58,966 bases of DNA. Source: an alpha proteobacterium SCGC AAA028-C07. Lineage in GTDB: Bacteria; Pseudomonadota; Alphaproteobacteria; Pelagibacterales; Pelagibacteraceae. Below the pieces are notes generated by a model. The model did not search any database. It was not told where the DNA came from and was given only the letters and a program-made list of their open reading frames with translations. This document shows positions 51,398-58,966 of the stretch, piece after piece. Location of the stretch: assembly GCA_000419465.1 (NCBI GenBank), contig ATTB01000002.1:79841-138806 (forward strand), written 5' to 3'. Each line of letters begins with the position of its first letter. Position 1 is the first letter of the stretch. The translations under genes and the position numbers were made by a program.

Positions 51398-53050
51398 TTA
51401 TTTGGCTTTTTCTAGATGCCAAATAATATTAGTGTTCTCATTTTCTACATTGCCTTCAAGTAGAATAAATGAGGATTCCTTAATGTTATCTGGATTACCA
51501 AAATAAAGATTTTTTTCAATTTTAGTTGGTATTTGAGGGCTTCTAAATATCCAACCCTCACCACCGCTTGAACTAAGCAGGATATCGTTTCCCATGGTCT
51601 TGGTGATACGAATATCAGGATGAATATGAAATCTTACACTAAAAGTTAAATTTTTATTCTCTGGGTTTTTGCATTTTAAACTATCAATTCCTTCAATGTG
51701 ATTTTTTGATTTAAACAAAGTGATTTGTCTTTCATGTAATATTTTAAATCTTTTTTCATAACCATCATGACCGATAATGCATTGAATAAATTCTTTATCG
51801 TTTTTAAATTCTTGCTTAAAAATATTATGCTTTTCAATAAGAGAATTCCCAAAATATTTTCTAATCAAAGCATTCTTTTGAAAGATACAAGATGAGGTAT
51901 CATTAATTGTAACTGTTGAATGAGCTGCAGTTGATGAGCTTAGATAAGATAATTCTTCACCAAGATTTTTACCCGATCCAGAATTGCAGATAAATTTTAT
52001 ACCACCTGATGCAAGTTCAAATGATAATGGGCCCGCTTGGTAATTTCTTGAATGCAACATGGAAGAGGGGTTGTTGGCATCTATAAATAATTCAATTTTC
52101 TTTGATTTAATTTTTGCATAACCACAGAAAATATTTTCCATATTTTCAAATTCATAACCTCTAGATTCTAAAAACTCATAGAATTTTTCAGTATTAATAT
52201 GATTAGCGCCGTTAAAAAGAGGAAGATCACCATTTGAAAATCTTAAAAATTTAAAGCAAATGCCGAGGGAATTTATATAAATATTAATAAAAGCAGGAGT
52301 TTGTTTTCTAGATAATGTTAACCATTCTTTAATGAGTACTAAAAAATATAGAGTCCAAAATAAATCTTCAGGGTTTTTGCTTTTAACAAAACTGTCTTTG
52401 TTAGTAAAATTTCCAAGTTCATCTTCTAAATTCTTAAGCCCGTATTGAGTATATTCTTCATATTGTTCAAAGGAATTTCCAACTAAAATCAGCGCTGCAA
52501 GAGATTTTATTTTATCAACTCCACTGCTGACTAAGTTGATATTTTTAAATAAATGCTTTGTTTGTTTGACAATATTATTAATAACTTTGCTTCTAAAAAT
52601 AAGATCGCTATTTTTAAAAATAATCTCATAACTTGAAATCCAATAGATTAACCGCATGGTTACGACATCAAGTGTCCAATATTTTTCATTATAATTTGAA
52701 AAATTATTGATCCATTGATCAAGAATTAAGCAGCCCAATTCTTTTTCTGTTTTAATGTTTAGTGCTGGTAGCCAGCAAAAATTATGAAGTTTTTTTATTT
52801 TATCTTCTTCTAAATTAGTTATTTTCCAAACATTAGTTGTATATTTTCTGACACTATTGAGGATAATAGGATCATGATTAATAAGATCTTGAATTAAAAA
52901 TATATTAGAGGATTCATAAATACGGTGAGGCTGGATGCCCCCTAAGGAGATATTATAATTGGAACTTTTAAATTTTTTCTCCCTTAATCGATCTTGAAAG
53001 CTTTTTTTTAAAGATAAAAGATAAAGATTAAATGTATTGAGATTGGACAC
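51398..53050 (-). CDS. Heparinase II/III-family protein
   Basis: The 550 residues have an N-terminal helical toroid (about 60-290: LDQWINNFSNYNEKYWTLDVVTMRLIYWISSYE) and a C-terminal beta-rich part with HSRNYQAGPLSFELASGGIKFICNSGSG near 330-357, matching the heparinase II/III-like domain of alphaproteobacterial proteins next to purH. No signal peptide is seen. True lyase activity is unproven; the alphaproteobacterial family is conserved and linked to cell-envelope or purine genes without an assigned substrate. It abuts the rpe stop and precedes purH by 24 bases. Confidence 0.85.
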   Translation of the reverse strand: MSNLNTFNLYLLSLKKSFQDRLREKKFKSSNYNISLGGIQPHRIYESSNIFLIQDLINHDPIILNSVRKYTTNVWKITNLEEDKIKKLHNFCWLPALNIKTEKELGCLILDQWINNFSNYNEKYWTLDVVTMRLIYWISSYEIIFKNSDLIFRSKVINNIVKQTKHLFKNINLVSSGVDKIKSLAALILVGNSFEQYEEYTQYGLKNLEDELGNFTNKDSFVKSKNPEDLFWTLYFLVLIKEWLTLSRKQTPAFINIYINSLGICFKFLRFSNGDLPLFNGANHINTEKFYEFLESRGYEFENMENIFCGYAKIKSKKIELFIDANNPSSMLHSRNYQAGPLSFELASGGIKFICNSGSGKNLGEELSYLSSSTAAHSTVTINDTSSCIFQKNALIRKYFGNSLIEKHNIFKQEFKNDKEFIQCIIGHDGYEKRFKILHERQITLFKSKNHIEGIDSLKCKNPENKNLTFSVRFHIHPDIRITKTMGNDILLSSSGGEGWIFRSPQIPTKIEKNLYFGNPDNIKESSFILLEGNVENENTNIIWHLEKAK

Positions 53051-53716
53051 TTAAGCGCAATTTCTTAATTTTTGAATATTATCTTTTAATGAACCAGAGA
53101 AAATAGTTGTTCCAGACACTAAGATATTAGCACCCGCTTTTACTGCAAGGGGTGCGGTTTCAAAGTTAATTCCGCCATCAATTTCAATATCAATTTTAAG
53201 TTTCTTATCGTTAATCATTTTTCTAAGTTCAGTTACTTTAGGAAGAACTTCACCCATAAAACTTTGTCCTGCAAAACCAGGGTTCACGCTCATAATTAAA
53301 ATGAGATCAATATCATTAATAACGTCCATTAAAACACTAATGGGTGTTTTAGGATTAAGAGAAACGCCTGCTTTTTTTCCCAACGATTTAATTGTGCTAA
53401 CCGCTCTTTTTAAATTATCCGTTGCTTCAGGGTGGATGGTAATAATGTCTGAACCTGCATCTGCAAACGCTTTAATATATTTTTCAACAGGAGAGATCAT
53501 TAAATGCACATCAAATGGAAGTTTTGTACATTTTCTAATCATCTTAATAATGGGAGGCCCCATTGTAATATTTGGAACAAAGTGGCCGTCCATAACATCA
53601 ATGTGAATTAAATCTGCGCCAGCTTGTTCTAAACTTTTAATTTCATCGCCTAGAATACTAAAATCAGCCGATAGAATAGATGGTGATATTTTTATATTTT
53701 GTGCCACAGCACACAA
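53051..53716 (-). CDS. rpe: Ribulose-phosphate 3-epimerase
   Basis: Rpe interconverts ribulose 5-phosphate and xylulose 5-phosphate. The 221-residue beta-alpha barrel shows KISPSILSADFSILGDEI near 9-26, LIHIDVMDGHFVPNITMGP near 36-54 (metal His and Asp), PFDVHLMI near 66, MSVNPGFAGQSF near 142 and IEIDGGINFETAP near 176, followed by AGANILVSGTTIFSG. The stretch 53113-53207 recurs as an exact inverted copy at the right edge of the window (58872-58966). The rpe gene itself is intact. Confidence 0.97.
   Translation of the reverse strand: MCAVAQNIKISPSILSADFSILGDEIKSLEQAGADLIHIDVMDGHFVPNITMGPPIIKMIRKCTKLPFDVHLMISPVEKYIKAFADAGSDIITIHPEATDNLKRAVSTIKSLGKKAGVSLNPKTPISVLMDVINDIDLILIMSVNPGFAGQSFMGEVLPKVTELRKMINDKKLKIDIEIDGGINFETAPLAVKAGANILVSGTTIFSGSLKDNIQKLRNCA
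53113..53207 (+). repeat. Left arm of a 95 bp perfect inverted duplication (inside rpe)
   Basis: Reverse complement identical over 95 bases to 58872-58966. The arm lies in the coding sequence of the C-terminal half of rpe. Confidence 0.97.
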
Positions 53717-53749
53717 TTAAATGAATTTAAGAAATTTAAAACGTTTTTT

Positions 53750-54091
53750 TTAAAATTGTTTTTTAAACAAATTTGTTAAAAAATATGTAAATTCACTTTC
53801 TAATGGAAATGAAAGCATTCCCATTACTGAATAGCCAAGAACCCAAGGCATAAAATAAAATCTGAACATATAAAAGAACCAAGCTACATATAAAGGCACA
53901 AAGATTGGTATTAAAAAGCTGGGTGTTATAATTTTAAATATACGCAAAATAGGATCTGTAAATTTTACGAATATTTTCATGAAAAAAAAATTAGAGTCTT
54001 CTCTTTGAAATAGGGACATTGCGGACCTGCCAATTAATGTCCACATAATGGTTCCTAATATATAATCAAAGTAATAAATCCAAGGTGACAT
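53750..54091 (-). CDS. Small membrane protein, possibly YggT-like
   Basis: The 113 residues have about three membrane segments: DYILGTIMWTLIGRSAMSLF (8-27), PILRIFKIITPSFLIPIFVPLYVAWFFYMF (47-76) and PWVLGYSVMGMLSF (about 82-95). The middle FVKFTDPILRIFKIITPSFLIP resembles the YggT motif in which a Pro-x-Leu/x-P region follows a TxPxL turn. The match is weak. The gene lies between the symporter and rpe on the same strand, with a hairpin between it and the symporter. Its role is unknown. Confidence 0.55.
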   Translation of the reverse strand: MSPWIYYFDYILGTIMWTLIGRSAMSLFQREDSNFFFMKIFVKFTDPILRIFKIITPSFLIPIFVPLYVAWFFYMFRFYFMPWVLGYSVMGMLSFPLESEFTYFLTNLFKKQF

Positions 54092-54106
54092 CGATTTTTG
54101 AAAGTA

Positions 54107-54133
54107 TCATGGGGCGAATAAATCGCCCCATGA
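54107..54133. terminator. GC-rich hairpin after the symporter gene
   Basis: A perfect 11 bp stem (TCATGGGGCGA at 54107-54117, loop ATAAA, TCGCCCCATGA at 54123-54133) lies 21 bases after the symporter stop. On the minus strand, where the symporter is read, only TACTTTC follows and there is no good U tract. It could be a weak terminator, a Rho-assisted stop or an mRNA-stabilising hairpin that reduces transcription into the next gene. Confidence 0.6.
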
Positions 54134-54154
54134 GTAATAGATTTTTAACTATGC

Positions 54155-55987
54155 TTAATGCTTAATGATTGTTTTACCGCTAGGGATCCTAAGATCATCA
54201 ACCATTTGCTGGATCGCAGCACCTTCGGGTTTTGTAAGTAAACTTACAACCACCATAGCAACCAAGCTCACGCTAGCACCGATAATTCCAAATCTTAAAT
54301 TATCAATTCCTAACCATGGAGTTTGATTCATGAATGTAGGTCCTACATATATTAGGTACCAAGTACCAGATATAAGTCCGCCTAACATTCCAGCTATTGC
54401 GCCTGAACGAGTTGCTCTCTTCCACCATATTCCTAAAACTAGTGGCCAGAATAAACCAGACATCGCAAAGTCGAACGCCCAAGCAACCGCTCCTAAGATA
54501 CCCGTAAGTCTCATCGCAGCGATATAAGCGGCGGCAGCACCAATAACTACTAACAGTGCTCGCGCAACTGTTAATCTTGCTACAACGCTCGCTTTTGGAT
54601 CGATCATTTTATAGTAGATGTCGTGAGAGATAGCATTTGCAATTGCAAGAAGTAGTCCATCTGCAGTTGACATAGCAGCAGCTAGTCCACCCGCAGCAAC
54701 TAATCCAGAAATCACGTATGGTAATCCAGCAACTTCAGGAGTCGCTAATACCACCACGTCATCTCTCATGAACCATTCGTTCAATTGAAGGATGCCATCT
54801 TTGTTTAAGTCAGCAATAAATACTTGCTTAACCGCACTCCAGTTTTTCACCCACTCTATTGCCTGCACATCAACAATTTTTTTGCCGATAATTGCAGTAG
54901 GAAGAGTTGGATCAAGCAACTGAATTTTTGATAAAGTTGCAAGCATCGGAGCTGAGAAGTAAAGCAAGAAAATGAAAAACAACGACCAACCCACTGATCT
55001 TCTAGCTGAAGTAACAGAAGGCGTAGTGAAGTATCTCATTAAGATGTGTGGTAACGAAGCCGTCCCAATCATCATACAAAGCGCAAGCGAAATATATTTC
55101 CATGCTGCCATTGCACCCACAGGAACTCCAGAGTGTGGCGTTGACATAGAAGATAATCCCGCAGGAACTCCTGCTGCTTTTAAAACATCAGGTGAATTTT
55201 TTATCAATCCAAACTGAGCTTCTAAAGCTGCTATTTTCTCAACCGTTCCTCCCATTGAAATGTGAGGGAAAATATGTCCTAATTTCCAGCTCATCCAGAA
55301 TACTGGAATTAAATAAGCTATAATTAAAACAATGTACTGAGCTACTTGTGACCAAGTCACAGATCTCATTCCACCCAACATTGAACATAGAAGAATACTT
55401 ACTAGACCAACCCAAACTCCAACTTCAAAAGGTACCGCTAATGCACGTGATGCAATTGTACCTGTTGCGTTGATTTGAGCTGTCACATAAGTAAACGATG
55501 CGATTAGTAACACCAATACCGCACAGAACCTTGAAAAGTTTCCACCATATCGAGTTCCAATAAAATCAGGAACTGTATAGCAGCCAAATTTTCTAAGATA
55601 CGGAGCCATTAGTGATGACACTAACACGTAACCACCTGTCCAACCTACTAGGAACGCCATGTAAGTATATCCACCAAAGTATATACCACCAGCCATTGCC
55701 ACAAAGGATGCACCTGACATCCAGTCAGCAGCTGTTGCCATTCCATTAAACACTGTTGGAACTTGTCTTCCAGCTAAATAATATGCTTCCACTTGAGCTG
55801 TTCTAGAAAGCCAGCCGATGATTGCATATATTAGGATCGTGAAACTAACGAATAATATTCCGATAGTTTTTGCACCCATACCTTGCGTTTCAAAGAATGC
55901 CATTAAGGCAAAAAATCCAAGGAACCCTAATGTGTAGATTCCATAAATTTTTGGTAGGTCTTGTATAAATTTACTTTTTTGTGCCAT
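54155..55987 (-). CDS. Sodium:solute symporter (VC_2705/ActP-like), large subunit
   Basis: This is a Na+-coupled symporter of the SSS family for acetate or similar monocarboxylates. The 610 residues form about 13-14 helices. Characteristic segments are YYLAGRQVPTVFNGMATAADWMSGASFVAMAGGIY near 69-103 and GLPYVISGLVAAGGLAAAMSTADGLLLAIANAISHDIYY near 414-453. Between helices, residues 393-404 read DLNKDGILQLNE, an exact EF-hand loop pattern (D-x-N-x-D-G-x-x-x-x-x-E). Codon use is less AT-extreme than the neighbours, as for a highly expressed gene. It lies 2 bases after its small subunit. acs downstream on the same strand is consistent with acetate use. Confidence 0.9.
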   Translation of the reverse strand: MAQKSKFIQDLPKIYGIYTLGFLGFFALMAFFETQGMGAKTIGILFVSFTILIYAIIGWLSRTAQVEAYYLAGRQVPTVFNGMATAADWMSGASFVAMAGGIYFGGYTYMAFLVGWTGGYVLVSSLMAPYLRKFGCYTVPDFIGTRYGGNFSRFCAVLVLLIASFTYVTAQINATGTIASRALAVPFEVGVWVGLVSILLCSMLGGMRSVTWSQVAQYIVLIIAYLIPVFWMSWKLGHIFPHISMGGTVEKIAALEAQFGLIKNSPDVLKAAGVPAGLSSMSTPHSGVPVGAMAAWKYISLALCMMIGTASLPHILMRYFTTPSVTSARRSVGWSLFFIFLLYFSAPMLATLSKIQLLDPTLPTAIIGKKIVDVQAIEWVKNWSAVKQVFIADLNKDGILQLNEWFMRDDVVVLATPEVAGLPYVISGLVAAGGLAAAMSTADGLLLAIANAISHDIYYKMIDPKASVVARLTVARALLVVIGAAAAYIAAMRLTGILGAVAWAFDFAMSGLFWPLVLGIWWKRATRSGAIAGMLGGLISGTWYLIYVGPTFMNQTPWLGIDNLRFGIIGASVSLVAMVVVSLLTKPEGAAIQQMVDDLRIPSGKTIIKH

Positions 55988-55989
55988 AT

Positions 55990-56259
55990 TTAATCATCCT
56001 CCCTGTCGACGTCGGAAAAACCAAACTCATTATCAATTTTTTCTTGTCTATTGTTAGACCAAAAAATCATGACAACAAACGCAATTAAAGATCCTTGCGC
56101 AGTCATGTAATAGGCTAACGGATATCCTAGAAACTTGATGTGGTTTATTTGTTCACCGAAGGCGAAAACAACAGTTCCGAAAAAAAACCATAACAACATT
56201 GTTATGATCATAAGGCTTCTGGTCGCTGCCCAATGGGCTTCTTGTTTTGGCGATGCCAT
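55990..56259 (-). CDS. Symporter small subunit (DUF4212)
   Basis: The 89 residues have two membrane helices (SLMIITMLLWFFFGTVVFAF near 15-34 and LAYYMTAQGSLIAFVVMIFW near 48-67) with a short charged tail. The family (DUF4212, sodium:solute symporter small subunit) is normally encoded directly before VC_2705-type symporters, as here. A strong Shine-Dalgarno (AAGGGGG) precedes the ATG. The small subunit probably stabilises or modulates the transporter. The 111 bp upstream holds repeated GTTAATATT motifs. Confidence 0.88.
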   Translation of the reverse strand: MASPKQEAHWAATRSLMIITMLLWFFFGTVVFAFGEQINHIKFLGYPLAYYMTAQGSLIAFVVMIFWSNNRQEKIDNEFGFSDVDREDD

Positions 56260-56270
56260 ATGTTATCCCC

Positions 56271-56296
56271 CTTAGTTATTGTTAATATTAACTAAG
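56271..56296 (-). promoter_or_regulatory. Stem-loop touching the Shine-Dalgarno of the symporter small subunit
   Basis: An 8 bp inverted repeat (CTTAGTTA at 56271-56278 and TAACTAAG at 56289-56296, 10-base loop) ends directly at the G-rich ribosome site on the minus strand. The loop overlaps a perfect 12 bp palindrome GTTAATATTAAC (56281-56292), so it may be a DNA operator, an RNA structure affecting translation, or both. Confidence 0.45.
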
Positions 56297-56324
56297 CAAA
56301 CCCTAATTGAATTTTATATTAATT

Positions 56325-56369
56325 AAAAGTTAATATTTTACTTAAAAAACGTTATAAATATTAACTTTT
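56325..56369. promoter_or_regulatory. 14 bp perfect inverted repeat in the divergent control region
   Basis: AAAAGTTAATATTT (56325-56338) and AAATATTAACTTTT (56356-56369) are perfect inverted copies 17 bases apart, and the right arm ends one base before the ATG of the gene at 56371. With the palindrome at 56281-56292, GTTAATATT occurs four times as a half site in about 90 bp, a pattern typical of a regulator binding between divergent genes. Confidence 0.6.
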
Positions 56370-56370
56370 T

Positions 56371-56994
56371 ATGATTAAAGAATATATAAAACAACTCGAG
56401 GGTGTATCCTTTGATTTTTTATTAAGCTCATTAAAAAGATTAGTGGTGGGTGAGAAGAAGTTAACAAATCTAGAATTAATTAATGACTTTATCCATAAAA
56501 GATCTGCCCATGTAACCCAAAATACATTGTATGGATATTTACAAACTCGAATTGGTGGAAATTACATTAAAGCTTTTAAAGATGAAAATTATTTAAAATC
56601 GATCAATATTTCTAGATGGAATATTTTTGTCATATCAGTTCAGGATATTTCTTTTTATATTTTTTCTTATCTTTATAAAAATCAAAATTATCAAAAATTT
56701 GAAGAAGCAAAAAAAATTTATCATAAAATTTTATTAAGCGAAAAAAAAAATGGTCTAACCGATGATATTTACGATAACGCAGTTGAGGAGTTTGATAAAA
56801 GATTTCAAGAGCTTAATTGGGCAACATTTTGTAATTCGAATCCATTTGATAAAAGTTCACAAGCACTAATTTACTGGTCACCGATTGCAGATGAATTAAA
56901 AAATCTTGATAAAGAGATAGTAGTTAATTCTATGATTAATAAATGGAATAATGTTTGTCGAGATTTTGAAAAATTAATTCAAAAAATAGATTAA
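56371..56994 (+). CDS. Conserved alphaproteobacterial protein of unknown function
   Basis: The 207-residue protein is mostly alpha-helical and soluble, with no signal peptide or membrane segment. The recognisable part is DFIHKRSAHVTQNTLYGYLQTRIGGNYIKAFKDE near 45-78 followed by SINISRWNIFVISVQDISFYIF near 82-103. This resembles a family of alphaproteobacterial proteins, sometimes labelled esterase without basis, that share an R-S/A-A-x-V-x-Q-x-T-L-Y-G-Y-L-x-T-R block. No catalytic motif is seen. It lies 3 bases before the SDHAF4 homologue and shares the control region with the symporter. The function is unknown. Confidence 0.75.
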   Translation: MIKEYIKQLEGVSFDFLLSSLKRLVVGEKKLTNLELINDFIHKRSAHVTQNTLYGYLQTRIGGNYIKAFKDENYLKSINISRWNIFVISVQDISFYIFSYLYKNQNYQKFEEAKKIYHKILLSEKKNGLTDDIYDNAVEEFDKRFQELNWATFCNSNPFDKSSQALIYWSPIADELKNLDKEIVVNSMINKWNNVCRDFEKLIQKID

Positions 56995-56997
56995 ATT

Positions 56998-57165
56998 ATG
57001 AATGAAAAATTTAAAAAAATTGCTGAGCGATCTTTAAAAGAAGCCGATGAGAGAAAAAAAAATAATCATCAAATAAAAAATAAAAAAGAAATTAATGGAC
57101 CAAAGGGATTGGAGCCCACTCGTTATGGAGACTGGGAGACTAAAGGAATAACTTATGACTTTTAG
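56998..57165 (+). CDS. SDHAF4/DUF1674 homologue (succinate dehydrogenase assembly factor)
   Basis: The protein of only 55 residues starts MNEKFKKIAERSLKEADERKK and ends with the family signature GPKGLEPTRYGDWETKGI then TYDF; the usual form is GGPKGPEPTRYGDWExxGRxxDF. In mitochondria SDHAF4 helps flavinylated SdhA to mature; alphaproteobacterial homologues are thought to do the same. It has a long basic disordered N-terminus, as usual. It follows the unknown gene after 3 bases, so both are likely cotranscribed, and it is convergent with acs with one base between the stops. Confidence 0.9.
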   Translation: MNEKFKKIAERSLKEADERKKNNHQIKNKKEINGPKGLEPTRYGDWETKGITYDF

Positions 57166-57166
57166 A

Positions 57167-58879
57167 TTATTTATTTAATCTATTATCAATTAAACTTTGC
57201 ACCACTGTTGGATCTGCAAGCGTTGAAGTATCGCCAAGATTCTCAAATTGATTTTCAGCAACTTTTCTAAGAATTCTTCTCATAATTTTACCAGATCTAG
57301 TTTTTGGTAAACCTGGCGTGTAATGAATAAGATCAGGCGTTGCAAGAGGTCCAATAATTTTTCTAACTAAATCTTTTAATTCTTTTGTTAAAGCATCAGA
57401 TCCCGCTTCACCAACTTTTAAAGTTACATAACAGTATAATCCTTGCCCTTTAATATTATGTGGGTAGCCAACTACCGCAGCTTCAGCAACTTTTGGATGA
57501 GCAACGAATGCACTTTCTATTTCGGCAGTTCCAAGGTTGTGACCTGATACAATAATGACATCATCCACTCGACCTGTAATCCAATAGTATCCGTCTTCAT
57601 CTCTCTTACATCCATCACCAGTGAAATACTTACCGTCATGTTGTGAAAAATAAGTATCAATAAATTTTTGATGATCTCCATAGATAGTTCGCATCTGTCC
57701 AGGCCAAGAGTCCGACATACATAGTCTGCCTTCGCAAGCGCCATTCAGTTCATTTCCTTTTTCATCAACAACAGCAGGCTTTATTCCATAGAATGGTTTT
57801 GTTGCTGATCCTGGCTTTAAATCAACAGCACCAGGCTGAGGAGATATTAAAATTCCACCCGTTTCTGTTTGCCACCAAGTATCAACGATTGGACAACGAG
57901 AGTCGCCCACAATTTTATGATACCAAATCCAAGCTTCAGGATTAATGGGTTCACCAACAGAACCTAAAAGTTTAAGTGATTTTCTGCTTGTCTTTTTTAC
58001 CATCGCATCACCTTCACGCATTAAAGCTCTAAGTGCAGTTGGGGCTGTGTAGAAAATATTTACTTTGTGTTTATCAATCACCTGCCAGAAACGACTTGCA
58101 TCAGGATAACTTGGAACTCCTTCAAATACTAAAGTTGTTGCTCCATTTGATAGTGGACCATAGACAATATAACTGTGGCCTGTCACCCAACCAATGTCTG
58201 CAGTGCACCAATAAATATCTCCGTCTTTATAATCAAAAATATATTGGTGGGTCATCGAGGCATAAACTAAATAGCCACCTGTTGTATGCAATACTCCCTT
58301 TGGTTTTCCAGTAGATCCTGATGTGTAAAGAATAAACAATGGATCTTCCGCATTCATTTCTTCAGGTTTGCATGTTGTAGACATTTTAGAAGTTAACTCA
58401 TGATACCAAACATCACGTTTTGAATCGAAAGGTACCTTGCCCCCAGTTCTTTTTAGAACAATACATTTTTTAACATCGGGGCATTTCTTTAATGCTTCAT
58501 CAACATTCTTCTTTAAAGGAATAACTTTTTGACCCCTTAATCCTTCATCAGCTGTAATTACAAACTCTGATTTACAATCTAAAACTCTGTTAACAATAGA
58601 GTCTGGAGAAAAACCGCCAAACACTACAGAATGAATCGCTCCAATTCGAGTACAAGCAAGCATAGCGTAAACGCCCTCAGGAACCATCGGCATGTAAATT
58701 GTAACTCGATCACCTTTTTTAATTCCAATTTCTTTTAATCCATTTGCAAGTTTGCAAACCTCATCACTTAATTCTTGATAGGTAATATTTTTAGATTCTT
58801 TTGGATCATCTCCTTCAAAAATAATTGCAGTTTGTTTTGCTCTTTTTGGTAAATGTCTATCAATACAATTGTAAGAAAC
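57167..58879 (-). CDS. acs: Acetyl-CoA synthetase, N-terminus missing
   Basis: Acs activates acetate to acetyl-CoA with ATP. About 570 codons are present; a full Acs has roughly 645-650 residues, so about 75-80 N-terminal residues are missing. An internal ATG at 58693 is not the true start, since coding continues upstream as SYNCIDRH and [11 protein letters not shown]. Motifs: [20 protein letters not shown] (AMP loop), [31 protein letters not shown], and [17 protein letters not shown] with the acetylatable Lys. Beyond 58879 the sequence becomes an inverted copy of rpe, so the truncation is caused by the chimeric join and not by a gene defect. It is convergent with the SDHAF4 gene. Confidence 0.96.
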   Translation of the reverse strand, partial: VSYNCIDRHLPKRAKQTAIIFEGDDPKESKNITYQELSDEVCKLANGLKEIGIKKGDRVTIYMPMVPEGVYAMLACTRIGAIHSVVFGGFSPDSIVNRVLDCKSEFVITADEGLRGQKVIPLKKNVDEALKKCPDVKKCIVLKRTGGKVPFDSKRDVWYHELTSKMSTTCKPEEMNAEDPLFILYTSGSTGKPKGVLHTTGGYLVYASMTHQYIFDYKDGDIYWCTADIGWVTGHSYIVYGPLSNGATTLVFEGVPSYPDASRFWQVIDKHKVNIFYTAPTALRALMREGDAMVKKTSRKSLKLLGSVGEPINPEAWIWYHKIVGDSRCPIVDTWWQTETGGILISPQPGAVDLKPGSATKPFYGIKPAVVDEKGNELNGACEGRLCMSDSWPGQMRTIYGDHQKFIDTYFSQHDGKYFTGDGCKRDEDGYYWITGRVDDVIIVSGHNLGTAEIESAFVAHPKVAEAAVVGYPHNIKGQGLYCYVTLKVGEAGSDALTKELKDLVRKIIGPLATPDLIHYTPGLPKTRSGKIMRRILRKVAENQFENLGDTSTLADPTVVQSLIDNRLNK

Positions 58880-58966
58880 TTAAAATTGATATTGAAATTG
58901 ATGGCGGAATTAACTTTGAAACCGCACCCCTTGCAGTAAAAGCGGGTGCTAATATCTTAGTGTCTG
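58872..58966 (-). repeat. Right arm of the 95 bp inverted duplication (foreign to acs)
   Basis: Exact reverse complement of 53113-53207 in rpe. The first 8 bases (TAAGAAAC, 58872-58879) fit both acs and rpe, so the join sits in an 8-base microhomology. Read on the plus strand the arm encodes the rpe segment [18 protein letters not shown]. This is likely an artefact of library construction or assembly. Confidence 0.9.

Noticed and set aside
56260-56370. Riboswitch in the symporter leader
   Set aside because: Only short AT-rich inverted repeats are present; nothing matches the conserved cores of glycine, SAM or other aptamers.

Overview
The window is a strongly AT-rich, gene-dense bacterial segment with mostly 0-50 bp between genes and many 1-40 bp overlaps. 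Gene content and order point to a streamlined marine alphaproteobacterium of the SAR11 (Pelagibacterales) type. The pointers are ppsR-oriC-hemE linkage, a Tim44-like protein, a DUF3576 lipoprotein before leuS, an SDHAF4 homologue, one small porin and no hrcA beside grpE. The taxonomy is inferred from content and style, not from a database match.

Layout. 0-7.8 kb: end of a universal stress gene, trpS, murJ, then maeB, and an rph-rdgB-rsmI-BON lipoprotein operon. 7.8-16.3 kb: grpE-dnaK-dnaJ, dapB, nth, a PfkB kinase, an orphan winged-helix regulator, a YkuD transpeptidase, a YggS-like protein and a ThiE-like protein, ended by a strong bidirectional terminator. 16.3-22 kb: porin, DUF3576 lipoprotein, leuS (frameshifted in a poly-A run), lptE, holA. 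22-32 kb: mnmE-mnmG-rsmG-parA-parB with a perfect parS site inside rsmG, then ogt, a UbiH-type hydroxylase, ftsK and lolA. 32-36 kb: hisBHAFE with HIT and GNAT genes. 36-45 kb: Smr, Tim44-like, secB, dnaQ-coaE-aroE-maf-ppsR, the probable replication origin (41061-41336), hemE-hemH-hemJ and rho.

45-49.5 kb is the accessory part. An intact tRNA-Gly(GCC) is followed, 2.37 kb later, by an exact 25 bp copy of its 3' end. Between them lie two exported hydrolases (an alpha/beta hydrolase and a class C beta-lactamase-like protein) and five copies of an 11 bp repeat. A similar repeat-plus-promoter-like block precedes each hydrolase gene. No integrase is present. A broken FkbM methyltransferase end and an intact FkbM gene follow.

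49.5-59 kb: pterin carbinolamine dehydratase, purH, a heparinase-like protein, rpe, a sodium:solute symporter with its small subunit, a conserved unknown gene, an SDHAF4 homologue and acs. The symporter and acs fit uptake and activation of acetate or a similar acid. The last 95 bases do not belong to acs: they are an exact inverted copy of part of rpe (53113-53207), joined through an 8-base overlap. This looks like a chimeric end, of the kind made by multiple displacement amplification or misassembly, and should be trimmed before interpretation.
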